This document shows, piece by piece, positions 34,151-49,100 of a stretch of DNA of 64,000 bases. This stretch comes from Toxotes chatareus. Its lineage: Eukaryota > Chordata > Actinopteri > Toxotidae. The stretch covers positions 15,904,501 to 15,968,500 of the forward strand of contig CM028896.1 of NCBI GenBank assembly GCA_016801885.1, read 5' to 3'. The stretch's first letter is position 1, and every line of letters begins with the position of its first letter. A program made the translations under genes and the position numbers. Below the pieces are notes generated by a model. It did no database searches. It worked only from the letters and a program-made list of their open reading frames with translations, and was not told the DNA's origin.

Positions 34151-37100
34151 AATTTTGACCTCAAAATGTCATAAAAAACGCCATAGTATAGTAAGGCGGC
34201 AAAATCGGCCGAAAAAGTCAAAAAATTTTTGACCTCAAAATGTCATAAAAAACGCTATAGTATAGTAAAGCGTTTTTTTTTCGGCCAAAAAAGTCAAAAA
34301 ATTTTTGACCTCAAAATGTCATAAAAAACGTCATAGTATAGTAAGGCGTCAAAATGCCAAAAAAAGTCAAAAATTTTTTTTTACCTCAAAATGTCATAAA
34401 AAACGTCATAGTATAGTAAGGCGTCAAAATCTGCAAAAAAAAGTCAAAAAAATTTTTACCTCAAAATGTCATAAAAAACGCTATAGTATAGTAAGGCCAA
34501 AATCGGCAAAAAAAGTCAAAAATTTTTGACCTCAAAATGTCATAAAAAACGTAGCCATAGGCGTTTTTTGTCGCCAAAAAGTCAAAAATTTTTGACCTCA
34601 AAATGTCATAAAAAAATGTCATAAAAACGCCATAGTATAGCGTTTTTTTTTTCCGAAAAAAGTCAAAAAAATTTTGACCTCAAAATGTCATAAAAAACGT
34701 CATAGTATAGTAAAAACGCGTTTTTTCGTAAAAAAAGGCGTTTTTTGACCTCAAAATGTCATAAAAAACATCAAAAAAAGCGTTTTTTGACCTCAAAATG
34801 TTTTAACCTCAAAATGTCATAAAAAACGTCATAGTATAGTAAGGCGTCGGCCAAAAAAAAGTCAAAAATTTTTTGACCTCAAAATGTCATAAAAAAAACG
34901 TCATAGTATAGTAAGGCGTCAAAATCGGCCAAAAAAAAGTCAAAAATTTTTTGACCTCAAAATGTCATAAAAAACGCCATAGTATAGTAAGGCGTTTTTC
35001 GGCAAAAAAGTCAAAAAATTTTTGACCTCAAAATGTCATAAAAAAACGTCATAGTATAGTAAAGGCGTTTTTTTCGGCCAAAAAAGTCAAAAAAATTTTG
35101 ACCTCAAAATGTCATAAAAAACGTCATAGTATAGTAAGGCGTCAAAATCGGCCAAAAAAGTCAAAAAAATTTTGACCTCAAAATGTCATAAAAAACGTCA
35201 TAGTATAGTAAGGCGCAAAAAATTTTTTTCGGCAAAAAAAAGTCAAAAAATTTTTGACCTCAAAATGTCATAAAAACGTCATAGTATAGTAAATAAAAAC
35301 GCCATTTTTTTTGGACAAAAAAGTTTTTTCGTATAAAAAAAAAAGTCAAAATTTTTTTACCTCAAAATGTCATAAAAAAACGCCATAGTATAGTAAGGCG
35401 TCAAAATCGGCAAAAAAAGTCAAAAAAAATTTTTGACCTCAAAATGTCATAAAAAACGCCATAGTATAGTAGTAAGGTGTTTTTTCGCCAAAAAAGTCAA
35501 AAAAAATTTGACCTCAAAATGTCATAAAAAACGTCATTGTATAGTAAGGCGCCAAAATCGGCCAAAAAAAGTCAAAAAATTTTTTTGACCTCAAAATGTC
35601 ATAAAAAACGTCATAGTATAGTAAGGCGTCAAAATCGGCCAAAAAAAGTCAAAAAATTTTTGACCTCAAAATGTCATAAAAAACGTCATAGTATAGTAAG
35701 GCGTTTTTTTCGGCCAAAAAAAAGTCAAAAAAAATTTTTGACCTCAAAATGTCATAAAAAAACGCCATAGTATAGTAAGGCGTTTTTTTTTTTTAAAAAA
35801 GTCAAAAAAAAAATTTGACCTCAAAATGTCATAAAAAACGCCATAGTATAGTAAGCGTTTTTTTCAAAAAAATTTTTTACCTCAAAAAAAAACGTCAAAA
35901 ATTTGTTTGACCTCAAAATGTCATAAAAAAATGTCATAGTATAGTAAGGCGTAAAAATCGGCCAAAAAAGTCAAAAATTTTTTTTGACCTCAAAATGTCA
36001 TAAAAAACGCGTCATAGTATAGTAAGGCGTCAAAATCGGCCAAAAAGTCAAAAAAATTTTGACCTCAAAATGTCATAAAAAACGTCATAGTATAGTAAGT
36101 AAGCGTCAAAATCGGCCAAAAAAAGTCAAAAAAATTTTTGACCTCAAAATGTCATAAAAAACGCCATAGTATAGTAAGCGCGTTTTTTCGCCAAAAAGTC
36201 AAAATTTTTTGACCTCAAAATGTCATAAAAATCGTCATAGTATAGTAAAGCGTTTTATTAGGCCAAAAAAAAAAGTCAAAAAAATTTTTGACCTCAAAAT
36301 GTCATAAAAAAAACGTCATAGTATAGTAAGGCGTTTTTTCGCCAAAAAGTCAAAAATTTTTTTTGACCTCAAAATGTCATAAAAAACGCCATAGTATAGT
36401 AAGGCGTTTTTTCGCCAAAAAAAGTCAAAATTTTTTTTTTGACCTCAAATGTCATAAAAAAAACGCCATAGTATAGTAAGGCGTCAAAATCGGCAAAAAA
36501 AAAGTCAAAAAATTTTTGACCTCAAAATGTCATAAAAAACGCCATAGTATAGTAAGGTGTTTTTTTCGGCCAAAAAAGTCAAAAAAAAAATTTTGACCTC
36601 AAAATGTCATAAAAAACGTATAGTATAGTAAGGCGCTTTTTTTCGGCAAAAAAGTCAAAAATTTTTGACCTCAAAATGTCATAAAAAACGTCATAGTATA
36701 GTATAGTATAGTATATTTTTTCGCCAAAAAAGTCAAAATTTTTTTTGACCTCAAAATGTCATAAAAAACGCATAGTATAGTAAGGCGTCAAAATCGGCCA
36801 AAAAAAAGTCAAAAATTTTTTGACCTCAAAATGTCATAAAAAACGCTATAGTATAGTAAGGCGTCAAAATCGGCCAAAAAAGTCAAAAAAATTTTTTGAC
36901 CTCAAAATGTCATAAAAAAACGTCATAGTATAGTAAGGCGCTTTTTCTGCCAAAAAGTCAAAAAAAATTTTTTGACCTCAAAATGTCATAAAAAACGCTA
37001 TAGTATAGTAAGGCGTTTTTTTCGCCAAAAAGTCAAAAAATTTTTGACCTCAAAATGTCATAAAAACGTCATAGTATAGTAAGGCGTCAAAATCGGCCAA

Positions 37101-40100
37101 AAAAGTCAAAAAATTTTTGACCTCAAAATGTCATAAAAAACGCCATAGTATAGTAAATGCTTTTTTTGACCTCAAAATGTCAAAAAAAGTATAGTCAAAA
37201 AAAATTTTTTTGACCTCAAAATGTCATAAAAAACGCTATAGTATAGTATAGTAAATGTTTTTTTTGGCCAAAAAAAGTCAAAAAATTTTTTGACCTCAAA
37301 ATGTCATAAAAAACGTCATAGTATAGTAAGGCGTCAAAATCGGCCAAAAAAAGTCAAAAAAATTTTGACCTAAAATGTCATAAAAAACGCTATAGTATAG
37401 TAAGGCGCGTTTTTTCAAAAAAAAGTCAAAAAAATTTTTACCTCAAAATGTCATAAAAAACGTCCATAGTATAGTAAGGCGTCAAAATCGGCCAAAAAAG
37501 TCAAAAAATTTTTGACCTCAAAATGTCATAAAAAACGCTATAGTATAGTAAGGCGTTTTTTTCAAAAAGTCGGCCAAAAAAATGTCAAAAAAATTTTTGA
37601 CCTCAAAATGTCATAAAAAAAATCATAGTATAGTAAGGCATAAAAATCGCCAAAAAAGTCAAAAAATTTTTTGACCTCAAAATGTCATAAAAAACGCCAT
37701 AGTATAGTAAGCCGTTTTTTCGCCAAAAAAGTCAAAAAATTTTTTTGACCTCAAAATGTCATAAAAACGCCATAGTATAGTAGTAGGCGCCAAAAATCGC
37801 CAAAAAGTCAAAAAAAACGCATAGTATAGTATTGCATTTTGACCTCAAAATGTCATAAAAAACGTCATAAAAACGCCATAGTATAGTAAAATCGGCCAAA
37901 ATCGCCAAAAAAAAATGTCAAAAAAAACTTTTTTGACCTCAAAATGTCATAAAAAAAAAAAACGCTATAGTATAGTAAGGCGCCAAAATCGGCCAAAAAA
38001 AAAGTCAAAAAATTTTTGACCTCAAAATGTCATAAAAAACGCCATAGTATAGTAAGGCGTCAAAATCGGCAAAAAAAAGTCAAAAATTTTTGACCTCAAA
38101 ATGTCATAAAAAACGCTATAGTATAGTAAGGCGCCAAAATCGCCAAAAAAGTCAAAAAAATTTTTTGACCTCAAATGTCATAAAAAACGCCATAGTATAG
38201 TAAGGCGCCAAAATCGGCCAAAAAAAGTCAAAAATTTTTTGACCTCAAAATGTCATAAAAAACGCCATAGTATAGTAAGGCGTCAAAATCGCCAAAAAAA
38301 GTCAAAAAAATTTTTGACCTCAAAATGTCATAAAAAAACGCCATAGTATAGTATAGGCTTTTTTCGGCCAAAAAAGTCAAAAAATTTTGACCTCAAAATG
38401 TCATAAAAAACGCCATAGTATAGTAAGGCGTCAAAATCGGCCAAAAAGTCAAAAAATTTTTGACCTCAAAATGTCATAAAAAACGCCATAGTATAGTATA
38501 GGCGCTTTTTTTCGCCAAAAAAAGTCAAAAAATTTTTTTGACCTCAAAATGTCATAAAAAACGCCATAGTATAGTAAGGCGTGCTTTTCGCCAAAAAAGT
38601 CAAAAAAATTTTTGACCTCAAAATGTCATAAAAAAAAATCGCCATAGTATAGTAAGGACCTCAAATGTCATAAAAACGCCATAGTATAGCCAAAAAAGTC
38701 AAAAAAAAAAAATTTTTGACCTCAAAATGTCATAAAAAAACGCTATAGTATAGTATAGCGTTTTTTCGCCAAAAAAGTCAAAAAAAATTTTTGACCTCAA
38801 AATGTCATAAAAATAGTATAGTTTTTCGCCATAGTATAGTAAGACCTCAAAATGTCAAAAAAACGCCAAAAAAGTCAAAAAAAAAAAAGTCAAAAATTTT
38901 TGACCTCAAAATGTCATAAAAAACGCTATAGTATAGTATAGGCTTTTTTTCGCCAAAAAAAGTCAAAAAATTTTTTTGACCTCAAAATGTCATAAAAAAC
39001 GCCATAGTATAGTATAAGGCCAAAATCGGCCAAAAAAGTCAAAAAATTTTTTGACCTCAAAATGTCATAAAAAACGCCATAGTATAGTAAGGCGTCAAAA
39101 TCGCCAAAAAAAAGTCAAAAAATTTTTTTGACCTCAAAATGTCATAAAAAAACGCCATAGTATAGTAAGGCCAAAATCGGCCAAAAAAAGTCAAAAAAAA
39201 ATTTTTTGACCTCAAAATGTCATAAAAAACGCTATAGTATAGTAAGGCTTTCAAAAAGCAAAAAAAAAAAATGTCATAAAAACAAAAATAGTAATTGACC
39301 TCAAAAAAAATTCATAAAAATGTCATAGTATAGTATAGTATAGTAAGGCGTTTTTTTCGGCCAAAAAAAGTCAAAAAAATTTTGACCTCAAAATGTCATA
39401 AAAAACGCTATAGTATAGTAAGGCGTCAAATCGCCAAAAAAAGTCAAAAAATTTTTTTTGACCTCAAATGTCATAAAAAAAAACGCCATAGTATAGTAAG
39501 GCGCCAAAATCGCCAAAAAGTCAAAAAATTTTTTTTGACCTCAAAATGTCATAAAAACGCCATAGTATAGTAGTAGGCGTTTTTTCGCCAAAAAAAGTCA
39601 AAAAATTTTTTTGACCTCAAAATGTCATAAAAAACGCTATAGTATAGTATATGCGCCAAAATCGCCAAAAAAGTCAAAAAAATTTTTGACCTCAAAATGT
39701 CATAAAAAACGCCATAGTATAGTAAGGCGCCAAAATCGCCAAAAAAATGTCAAAAAATTTTTTGACCTCAAAATGTCATAAAAAACGCTATAGTATAGTA
39801 GTAAGGCCAAAATCGGCAAAAAAGTCAAAAAATTTTGACCTCAAAATGTCATAAAAAACGCTATAGTATAGTAAGGCCAAAATCGCCAAAAAAAAAAAAA
39901 ATTTTTTGACCTCAAAATGTCATAAAAAACGCTATAGTATAGTATAGTATGTCAAAATCGCCAAAAAAGTCAAAAAATTTTTTTGACCTCAAAATGTCAT
40001 AAAAAAACGCCATAGTATAGTATGGCGCCAAAATCGCCAAAAAAGTCAAAAAATTTTTTGACCTCAAAATGTCATAAAAACGCCATAGTATAGTAAGGCC

Positions 40101-43100
40101 AAAATCGGCCAAAAAGTCAAAAATTTTTTGACCTCAAAATGTCATAAAAAACGCCATAGTATAGTAAAAAAAAAGTCAAAAAAACCTCAAATGTCATAAA
40201 AAACGCTATAGTATAGTAAGGCGCCAAATCGCCAAAAAAGTCAAAAAATTTTTGACCTCAAAATGTCATAAAAAACGCTATAGTATAGTAAGGCGCAAAA
40301 TCGCCAAAAAAAGTCAAAAAAAAATTTTTGACCTCAAAATGTCATAAAAAACGCTATAGTATAGTAAGGCGCCAAATCGCCAAAAAAGTCAAAAAAATTT
40401 TTTCAAAATGTCTCAAAATGTCATAAAAAACGCCATAGTATAGTATATGTCATAAAAAACGCCAAAATCGCCAAAAAAAGTCAAAATTTTTTTGACCTCA
40501 AATGTCATAAAAAAAAATCGCTATAGTATAGTAAGGCGCAAAATCGCCAAAAAGTCAAAAAAAATTTTGACCTCAAATGTCATAAAAAACGCTATAGTAT
40601 AGTAAGGCGCCAAAATCGCCAAAAAAGTCAAAAAAATTTTTTGACCTCAAAATGTCATAAAAAAAACGCCATAGTATAGTAAGGCGCAAAAAAAGTCAAA
40701 AATTTTTTGACCTCAAAATGTCAAAAAAAATTTTGACCTCAAATGTCATAAAAAACGCTATAGTATAGTAAAAACGCCAAATAGTCGCCAAAAAAAGTCA
40801 AAAAAATTTTTTGACCTCAAATGTCATAAAAAACGCTATAGTATAGTAAGGCGCCAAAATCGCCAAAAAAGTCAAAATTTTTTTGACCTCAAATGTCATA
40901 AAAAACGCCATAGTATAGTAAGGCGCCAAAATCGCCAAAAAAGTCAAAAAAATTTTGACCTCAAAATGTCATAAAAAAAAACGCCATAGTATAGTATAGT
41001 AAGGCGTCAAATCGCCAAAAAAGTCAAAAAATTTTTTGACCTCAAAATGTCATAAAAAACGCATAGTATAGTAAGCTTTGCCAAAAAAAGTCAAAATTTT
41101 TTTGACCTCAAAATGTCATAAAAACGCTATAGTATAGTAAGGCGTCGCCAAAAAGTCAAAAAAATTTTTGACCTCAAAATGTCATAAAAAAAAAATCCAT
41201 AGTATAGTAAGTATGTCAAAATCGCCAAAAAAGTCAAAAAAATTTTTTTGACCTCAAAATGTCATAAAAAACGCTATAGTATAGTATAAGGCGTCAAAAT
41301 CGCCAAAAAAAGTCAAAAATTTTTTTTGACCTCAAAATGTCATAAAAACGCGCCATAGTATAGTAGGCGTCAAAATCGCCAAAAAAAAGTCAAAAATTTT
41401 TGACCTCAAAATGTCATAAAAAACGCCATAGTATAGTAAGGCGCAAAATCGCCAAAAAGTCAAAAAATTTTGACCTCAAAATGTCATCAAAACGTCATAA
41501 AAAACGCTAAAAAGTCAAAAAAATTTTGACCTCAAAATGTCATAAAAACGCCATAATAGTAAAAAAAAAAAAGTCAAAAAATTTTTGACCTCAAAATGTC
41601 ATAAAAAAAAACGCCATAGTATAGTATAGTAGGTCAAAATCGCCAAAAAAAGTCAAAAAATTTTTTTGACCTCAAAATGTCATAAAAAACGCCATAGTAT
41701 AGTAAGGCCAAAATCGCCAAAAAAGTCAAAAAAATTTTGACCTCAAAATGTCATAAAAAACGCTATAGTATAGTATATGCTTTTCGCCAAAAAAGTCAAA
41801 AAAATTTTTTGACCTCAAAATGTCATAAAAACGCCATAGTATAGTAATGCCAAAATCGCCAAAAAAAGTCAAAAAATTTTTTGACCTCAAAATGTCATAA
41901 AAAACGCTATAGTATAGTAAGGCTTTTTTTGACCAAAAAAAAGTCAAAAAAATTTTTATATGCTTAAAATCGCCAAAATGTCATAAAAAAATGTCATAAA
42001 AACGCTATAGTATAGTAAGGCCAAAAAATCGCCAAAAAAAGTCAAAAAAATTTTTTGACCTCAAAATGTCATAAAAACGCTATAGTATAGTAAGGCGCAA
42101 AATCGCCAAAAAAAAAAAAAAAATTTTTTTTTGACCTCAAAATGTCATAAAAACGTAGTATAGTATAGTAAAATCGCCAAAAAAGTCAAAAAAATCGCCA
42201 AAAAACGTCAAAAAGCATTTTTGACCTCAAAAAGTCATAAAAACGTCATAAAAAACGTATAGTAGTAAGGCCAAAATCGGCCAAAGTCAAAAAAATTTTT
42301 TGACCTCAAAATGTCATAAAAAACGCCATAGTATAGTAAGGCGTCAAAATCGCCAAAAAAGTCAAAAAAATTTTTGACCTCAAATGTCATAAAAAACGCT
42401 ATAGTATAGTAAGGCGTTTTTTTCGGCCAAAAAAGTCAAAAAATTTTTTGACCTCAAAATGTCATAAAAAACGCTATAGTATAGTAAGGCGCCAAAATCG
42501 CCAAAAAAGTCAAAAAAAAGTTTGACCTCAAAATGTCATAAAAAACGCATAGTATAGTAAGGCGTCAAAATCGCAAAAAAAGTCAAAAAATTTTTTGACC
42601 TCAAATGTCATATAAAACGCTATAGTATAGTAATGCGGCCAAAATCGCCAAAAAGTCAAAAATTTTGACCTCAAATGTCATAAAAAACGCGCTATAGTAT
42701 AGTAAGGCGCCAAAATCGCCAAAAAAGTCAAAAAAATTTTTGACCTCAAAATGTCATAAAAAAACGCCATAGTATAGTAAGGCGCAAAATCGCCAAAAGT
42801 CAAAAAAAATTTTTTTGACCTCAAAATGTCATAAAAAACGCTATAGTATAGTAAGGCGTCAAAATCGCCAAAAAAAGTCAAAAAAATTTTTGACCTCAAA
42901 AAAGTCATAAAAAAAATAGTATAGTAATGCTCAAAAAAGTCAAAAAAAACGACCTCAAAATGTCATAAAAAAACGCTATAGTATAGTATATGCCAAAATC
43001 GGCCAAAAAAAAAAAAATTTTTGACCTCAAATGTCATAAAAAAACGCTATAGTATAGTAAGGCGCCAAAATCGCCAAAAAAAAAGTCAAAAAATTTTTTG

Positions 43101-46100
43101 ACCTCAAAATGTCATAAAAACGCCATAGTATAGTAAGGCGCCAAAATCGCCAAAAAAAGTCAAAAAATTTTTTGACCTCAAATGTCATAAAAAACGCCAT
43201 AGTATAGTAAGGCGTTTTTTTCGCCAAAAAAGTCAAAAAAATTTTTGACCTCAAAATGTCATAAAAAACGCTATAGTATAGTAAGGCCAAAATCGCCAAA
43301 AAGTCAAAAAAATTTTTTGACCTCAAAATGTCATAAAAAACGCTATAGTATAGTATATGTTTTTTTCGCCAAAAAGTCAAAAAATTTTTGACCTCAAAAT
43401 GTCATAAAAAACGCCATAGTATAGTAAGGCGCAAAAATCGCCAAAAAGTCAAAAAAAATTTTTGACCTCAAAATGTCATAAAAAACGCTATAGTATAGTA
43501 GTAGGCAAAATCGCCAAAAGTCAAAAAAATTTTTGACCTCAAAATGTCATAAAAAACGCCATAGTATAGTAAGGCAAAAATCGCCAAAAAAAAGTCAAAA
43601 CCAAAATTTTTAGACCTCAAAATGTCATAAAAAACGCTTTTTGATAGTATAGTATAGTAAGGCCAAAATCGCCAAAAAAGTCAAAAAATTTTTTGACCTC
43701 AAAATGTCATAAAAAACGCTATAGTATAGTAAGGCTTTTTTTGCCAAAAAAGTCAAAAAAAAAAAAAATTTGACCTCAAAATGTCATAAAAAAAACTATA
43801 GTATAGTATAGTATAGGCCAAAATCGGCCAAAAAGTCAAAAAAATTTTTGACCTCAAAATGTCATAAAAAACGCTATAGTATAGTAAGGCGCTGTTTTCG
43901 CCAAAAAAAGTCAAAAAATTTTTTGACCTCAAAATGTCATAAAAAAAATCGCCATAGTATAGTAAAATGTCAAAAAACGCTATAGCCAAAAAAGTCAAAA
44001 AAGTTTTTTTTGACCTCAAAATGTCATAAAAAACGCCATAGTATAGTAAGGCGCCAAAAAAGGCCAAAAAGTCAAAAAAATTTTTGACCTCAAAATGTCA
44101 TAAAAAAAACGCTATAGTATAGTAAGGCCAAAATCGCCAAAAAAGTCAAAAAATTTTTTTGACCTCAAAATGTCATAAAAAACGCCATAGTATAGTAAGG
44201 CCAAAATGTCATAAAAAACGCAAAAAAAAGTCAAAAAGTCAAAAATTTTTTGACCTCAAAATGTCATAAAAAACGCCATAGTATAGTATATGCAAAATCG
44301 CCAAAAAAGTCAAAAATTTTTTTTTGACCTCAAATGTCATAAAAAAACGCTATAGTATAGTAAGGCGCAAAATCGCGCCAAAAAAGTCAAAAAATTTTTT
44401 GACCTCAAAATGTCATAAAAAACGCCATAGTATAGTAAGGCGTTTTTCGCCAAAAAAGTCAAAAAAATTTTTTGACCTCAAAATGTCATAAAAAACGCCA
44501 TAGTATAGTAAGGCCTCAAAATCGCCAAAAAAAAGTCAAAATTTTTTTGACCTCAAAATGTCATAAAAAACGCCATAGTATAGTAAGGCATAGTATAGTA
44601 AGGCGCCAAAAAAAAAAAGTCAAAAATTTTGACCTCAAAATGTCATAAAAAAAAACGCTATAGTATAGTATAGCGCTTTTTTTCGCCAAAAAAAAAAAAA
44701 AAAATTTTTGACCTCAAAATGTCATAAAAAACGCCATAGTATAGTATAGGCCAAAATCGCCAAAAAAAGTCAAAAAAAAAAAATTTTTTTGACCTCAAAA
44801 TGTCATAAAAACGCTATAGTAGTATAAGGCGTTTTTTTCGCCAAAAAGTCAAAAATTTTTTGACCTCAAAATGTCATAAAAAAAAACGCTATAGTATAGT
44901 AAAAAGCGTTTTTTTCGGCAAAAAAAAAAACAAAAAAAATTTTCGACCTCAAAAAAATGTCATAAAAAACGCCATAGTATAGTAAGGCGCCAAAATCGCC
45001 AAAAAAAGTCAAAAAATTTTTTTTGACCTCAAATGTCATAAAAAACGCTATAGTATAGTATAGGTTTTTTTTTCGCCAAAAAAGTCAAAAAAAAAATTTT
45101 GACCTCAAAATGTCATAAAAAACGCCATAGTATAGTAAGGCGCCAAAATCGCCAAAAAAAGTCAAAAAATTTTTGACCTCAAATGTCATAAAAACGCCAT
45201 AGTATAGTATGGCTTTTTCGCCAAAAAGTCAAAAAATTTTTGACCTCAAATGTCATAAAAAACGCCATAGTATAGTAAGGCCAAAATCGCCAAAAAGTCA
45301 AAAAAAAAAAAACGTTTGACCTCAAAATGTCATAAAAAAAAAATTTTTGCCTCAAAATGTCATAAAAAACGCTATAGTATAGTATAGTAAGGTCAAAAAT
45401 GCCTTTTTTCGCCAAAAAAGTCAAAAAAAAATTTTTTTTTTTGACCTCAAAATGTCATAAAAAAAACGCTATAGTATAGTATATGCGTTTTCGCCAAAAA
45501 AAAAGTCAAAAAATTTTTTGACCTCAAAATGTCATAAAAACGTCATAGTATAGTAAGGCCAAAATCGCCAAAAAGTCAAAATTTTTGACCTCAAATGTCA
45601 TAAAAAACGTCAAAAATTTTTTTGACCTCAAAATGTCATAAAAATAAAAACGCTATAGTATAGTATAGCGCAAAATCGCCAAAAAAAAGTCAAAAAATTT
45701 TTGACCTCAAAATGTCATAAAAACGCTATAGTATAGTAAGGCCTCAAAATCGCCAAAAAAGTCAAAAAATTTTGACCTCAAAATGTCATAAAAAACGCTA
45801 TAGTATAGTATAGGCCAAAAAATCGCCAAAAAGTCAAAAAAATTTTTTTGACCTCAAAATGTCATAAAAAAACGCTATAGTATAGTAAGGCGTTTTCGCC
45901 AAAAAAAGTCAAAAAATTTTTGACCTCAAAATGTCATAAAAAACGCCATAGTATAGTATAGGCCAAAAAAATCGCAAAAAAAGTCAAAAAAAAATTTTTT
46001 GACCTCAAATGTCATAAAAAAACGCTATAGTATAGTAAGGCGCCAAAATCGCCAAAAAAGTCAAAAAATTTTTTGACCTCAAATGTCATAAAAAACGTCA

Positions 46101-49100
46101 TAGTATAAAACGCCAAAAAAGTCAAAAATTTTTGACCTCAAATGTCATAAAAAAAATAGTATAGTAAAAAAAAAAAAAAAAAATTTTTTTGACCTCAAAA
46201 TGTCATAAAAAACGCTATAGTATAGTAAGTAAGCTCAAAATGTTAAAAACGCCAAAAAAGTCAAAAAATTTTTGACCTCAAAATGTCATAAAAAACGCTA
46301 TAGTATAGTAAGGCTTTTTTCGCCAAAAAAAAGTCAAAAAATTTTTTTTGACCTCAAAATGTCATAAAAAAACGCTATAGTATAGTATATAAGTCAAAAT
46401 CGCCAAAAAAAAGTCAAAAAATTTTTTTTGACCTCAAAATGTCATAAAAAAACGCTATATAGTATATGTCAAAATCGCCAAAAAAAAAGTCAAAAATTTT
46501 TGACCTCAAAATGTCATAAAAAACGCTATAGTATAGTATACGCTTTTTCGCCAAAAAAAGTCAAAAAATTTTTTTTGACCTCAAAATGTCATAAAAAACG
46601 CCATAGTATAGTAAGGCGCCAAAATCGCCAAAAAAGTCAAAAATTTTTTTGACCTCAAAATGTCATAAAAAACGCTATAGTATAGTAAGGCTTTTTTTCG
46701 CCAAAATCGCCAAAAAAGTCAAAAAAACGTCATAGTATTTGACCTCAAAATGTCATAAAAACGCTATAGTATAGTATAGGCTTTTTCGCCAAAAAAAAAA
46801 ATGTCAAAAAAAACGCAGTATTTTTTTGAAAAAGTCAAAATGTCATAAAAAAAAACGCCATAGTATAGTATAGGCGCAAAATCGGCCAAAAAAGTCAAAA
46901 AATTTTTTTGACCTCAAAATGTCATAAAAACGCTATAGTATAGTAAGGCGCCAAAATCGCCAAAAAAGTCAAAAAAAAATTTTTTGACCTCAAAATGTCA
47001 TAAAAAACGCTATAGTATAGTAAGGCGCCAAAATCGCCAAAAAAAGTCAAAAAATTTTTTGACCTCAAAATGTCATAAAAAACGCCATAGTATAGTAAGC
47101 GCTTTTTCGCCCAAAAAAGTCAAAAAATTTTTGACCTCAAAATGTCATAAAAAACGCTATAGTATAGTAAGGCGTCAAAATCGCCAAAAAAAAATCGTCA
47201 AAAAATTTTTTTGACCTCAAAATGTCATAAAAATAGTATAGTAAGGCGCCGCCATAGTATAGTAATATTTGACCTCAAAATGTCATAAAAAACGCCAAAA
47301 AGTAGTAGGTCAAAAAAAAGTCAAAAAATTTTTGACCTCAAAATGTCATAAAAAACGCCATAGTATAGTAAGGCGCCAAAATCGCCAAAAAAGTCAAAAA
47401 AAATTTTGACCTCAAAATGTCATAAAAAAACGTATAGTAGTAGTAGTAAGGCCAAAATCGCCAAAAAAGTCAAAAAATTTTTTGACCTCAAAATGTCATA
47501 AAAACGCCATAGTATAGTATAGCGCAAAATCGGCCAAAAAGTCAAAAATTTTTTTTGACCTCAAAATGTCATAAAAAAACGCTATATAGTATAGTAAGGC
47601 GCAAAATTCGCCAAAAAAGTCAAAAAATTTTGACCTCAAAATGTCATAAAAAACGCTAGTATAGTATGCCAAAATCCAAAAAGTCAAAAAAATTTTTTGA
47701 CCTCAAAATGTCATAAAAAAAACGCCATAGTATAGTAGGCGCCAAAATCGCCAAAAAGTCAAAAAATTTTTTTGACCTCAAAATGTCATAAAAACGCCAT
47801 AGTATAGTAAGGCGCCAAAATCGCCAAAAAAAAAAAAAAAAAATGTCATAAAAAACGCTTTACCTCAAAATGTCATAAAAAAACGTCATAGTATAGTAAT
47901 AGACCTCAAAAATCATAAAAAAAAAGTCAAAAATGCGTTTTTTTTTTTTTGACCTCAAAATGTCATAAAAAACGCCATAGTATAGTAAGGCCAAAATCGC
48001 CAAAAAAAGTCAAAAAATTTTTTGACCTCAAAATGTCATAAAAAAACGCCATAGTATAGTAAGGCGCTGCTTTTTTTCGCCAAAAAAAGTCAAAAAAAAA
48101 TTTGACCTCAAATGTCATAAAAAAACGCTATAGTATAGTATAGTAAGTCAAAAAAATTTTGCCAAAAAACGTCAAAAAAAAAAAAGTCAAAAAATTTTGA
48201 CCTCAAAATGTCATAAAAAACGCCATAGTATAGTAAGGCGCCAAAATCGCCAAAAAAGTCAAAAAAAATTTTTTTGACCTCAAAATGTCATAAAAAATAG
48301 TATAGTATAGTATAGCGTTTTTTCGCCAAAAAAAAAAAAAAAAAAATTTTTGACCTCAAAATGTCATAAAAAACGCTATAGTATAGTAAGGCTTTTTTCG
48401 CCAAAAAAAGTCAAAAATTTTGACCTCAAATGTCATAAAAAACGCCATAGTATAGTAAGGCGCTTTTTTCGCCAAAAAAAAAGTCAAAAAATTTTTTGAC
48501 TCAAAATGTCATAAAAAACGCCATAGTATAGTAAGGCCAAAAAATCGCCAAAAAAAGTCAAAAAAATTTTTTTGACCTCAAAATGTCATAAAAAACGCCA
48601 TAGCCAAAAAGTAAAAAATTTTTTTGACCTAAAATGTCATAAAAAAACGCCATAGTATAGTAAGGCGTTTTTTCGCCAAAAAAAAAAAAAAAAATTTTTT
48701 TGACCTCAAAATGTCATAAAAAACGCTATAGTATAGTAAGGCGGCCAAAATCGCCAAAAAAAAAAACAAAAAATTTTTTGACCTCAAAATGTCATAAAAA
48801 ACGCCATAGTATAGTAAGGCGTGCCAAAATCGCCAAAAAAGTCAAAAAATTTTTGACCTCAAAAAATGTCATAAAAAATAAAAACGCTATAGTATAGTAG
48901 TAAGGCGACCAAAATGTCAAAAAACGCCAAGTAAAAGTCAAAATCGGCAAAAAAGTCAAAAATTTTTTGACCTCAAAATGTCATAAAAAAACGCCATAGT
49001 ATAGTAAGGCGTTTTTCGCCAAAAAAAAGTCAAAAAAATTTTTTGACTCAAAATGTCATAAAAAAACGCTATAGTATAGTAAGGCGCCAAAATCGCCAAA

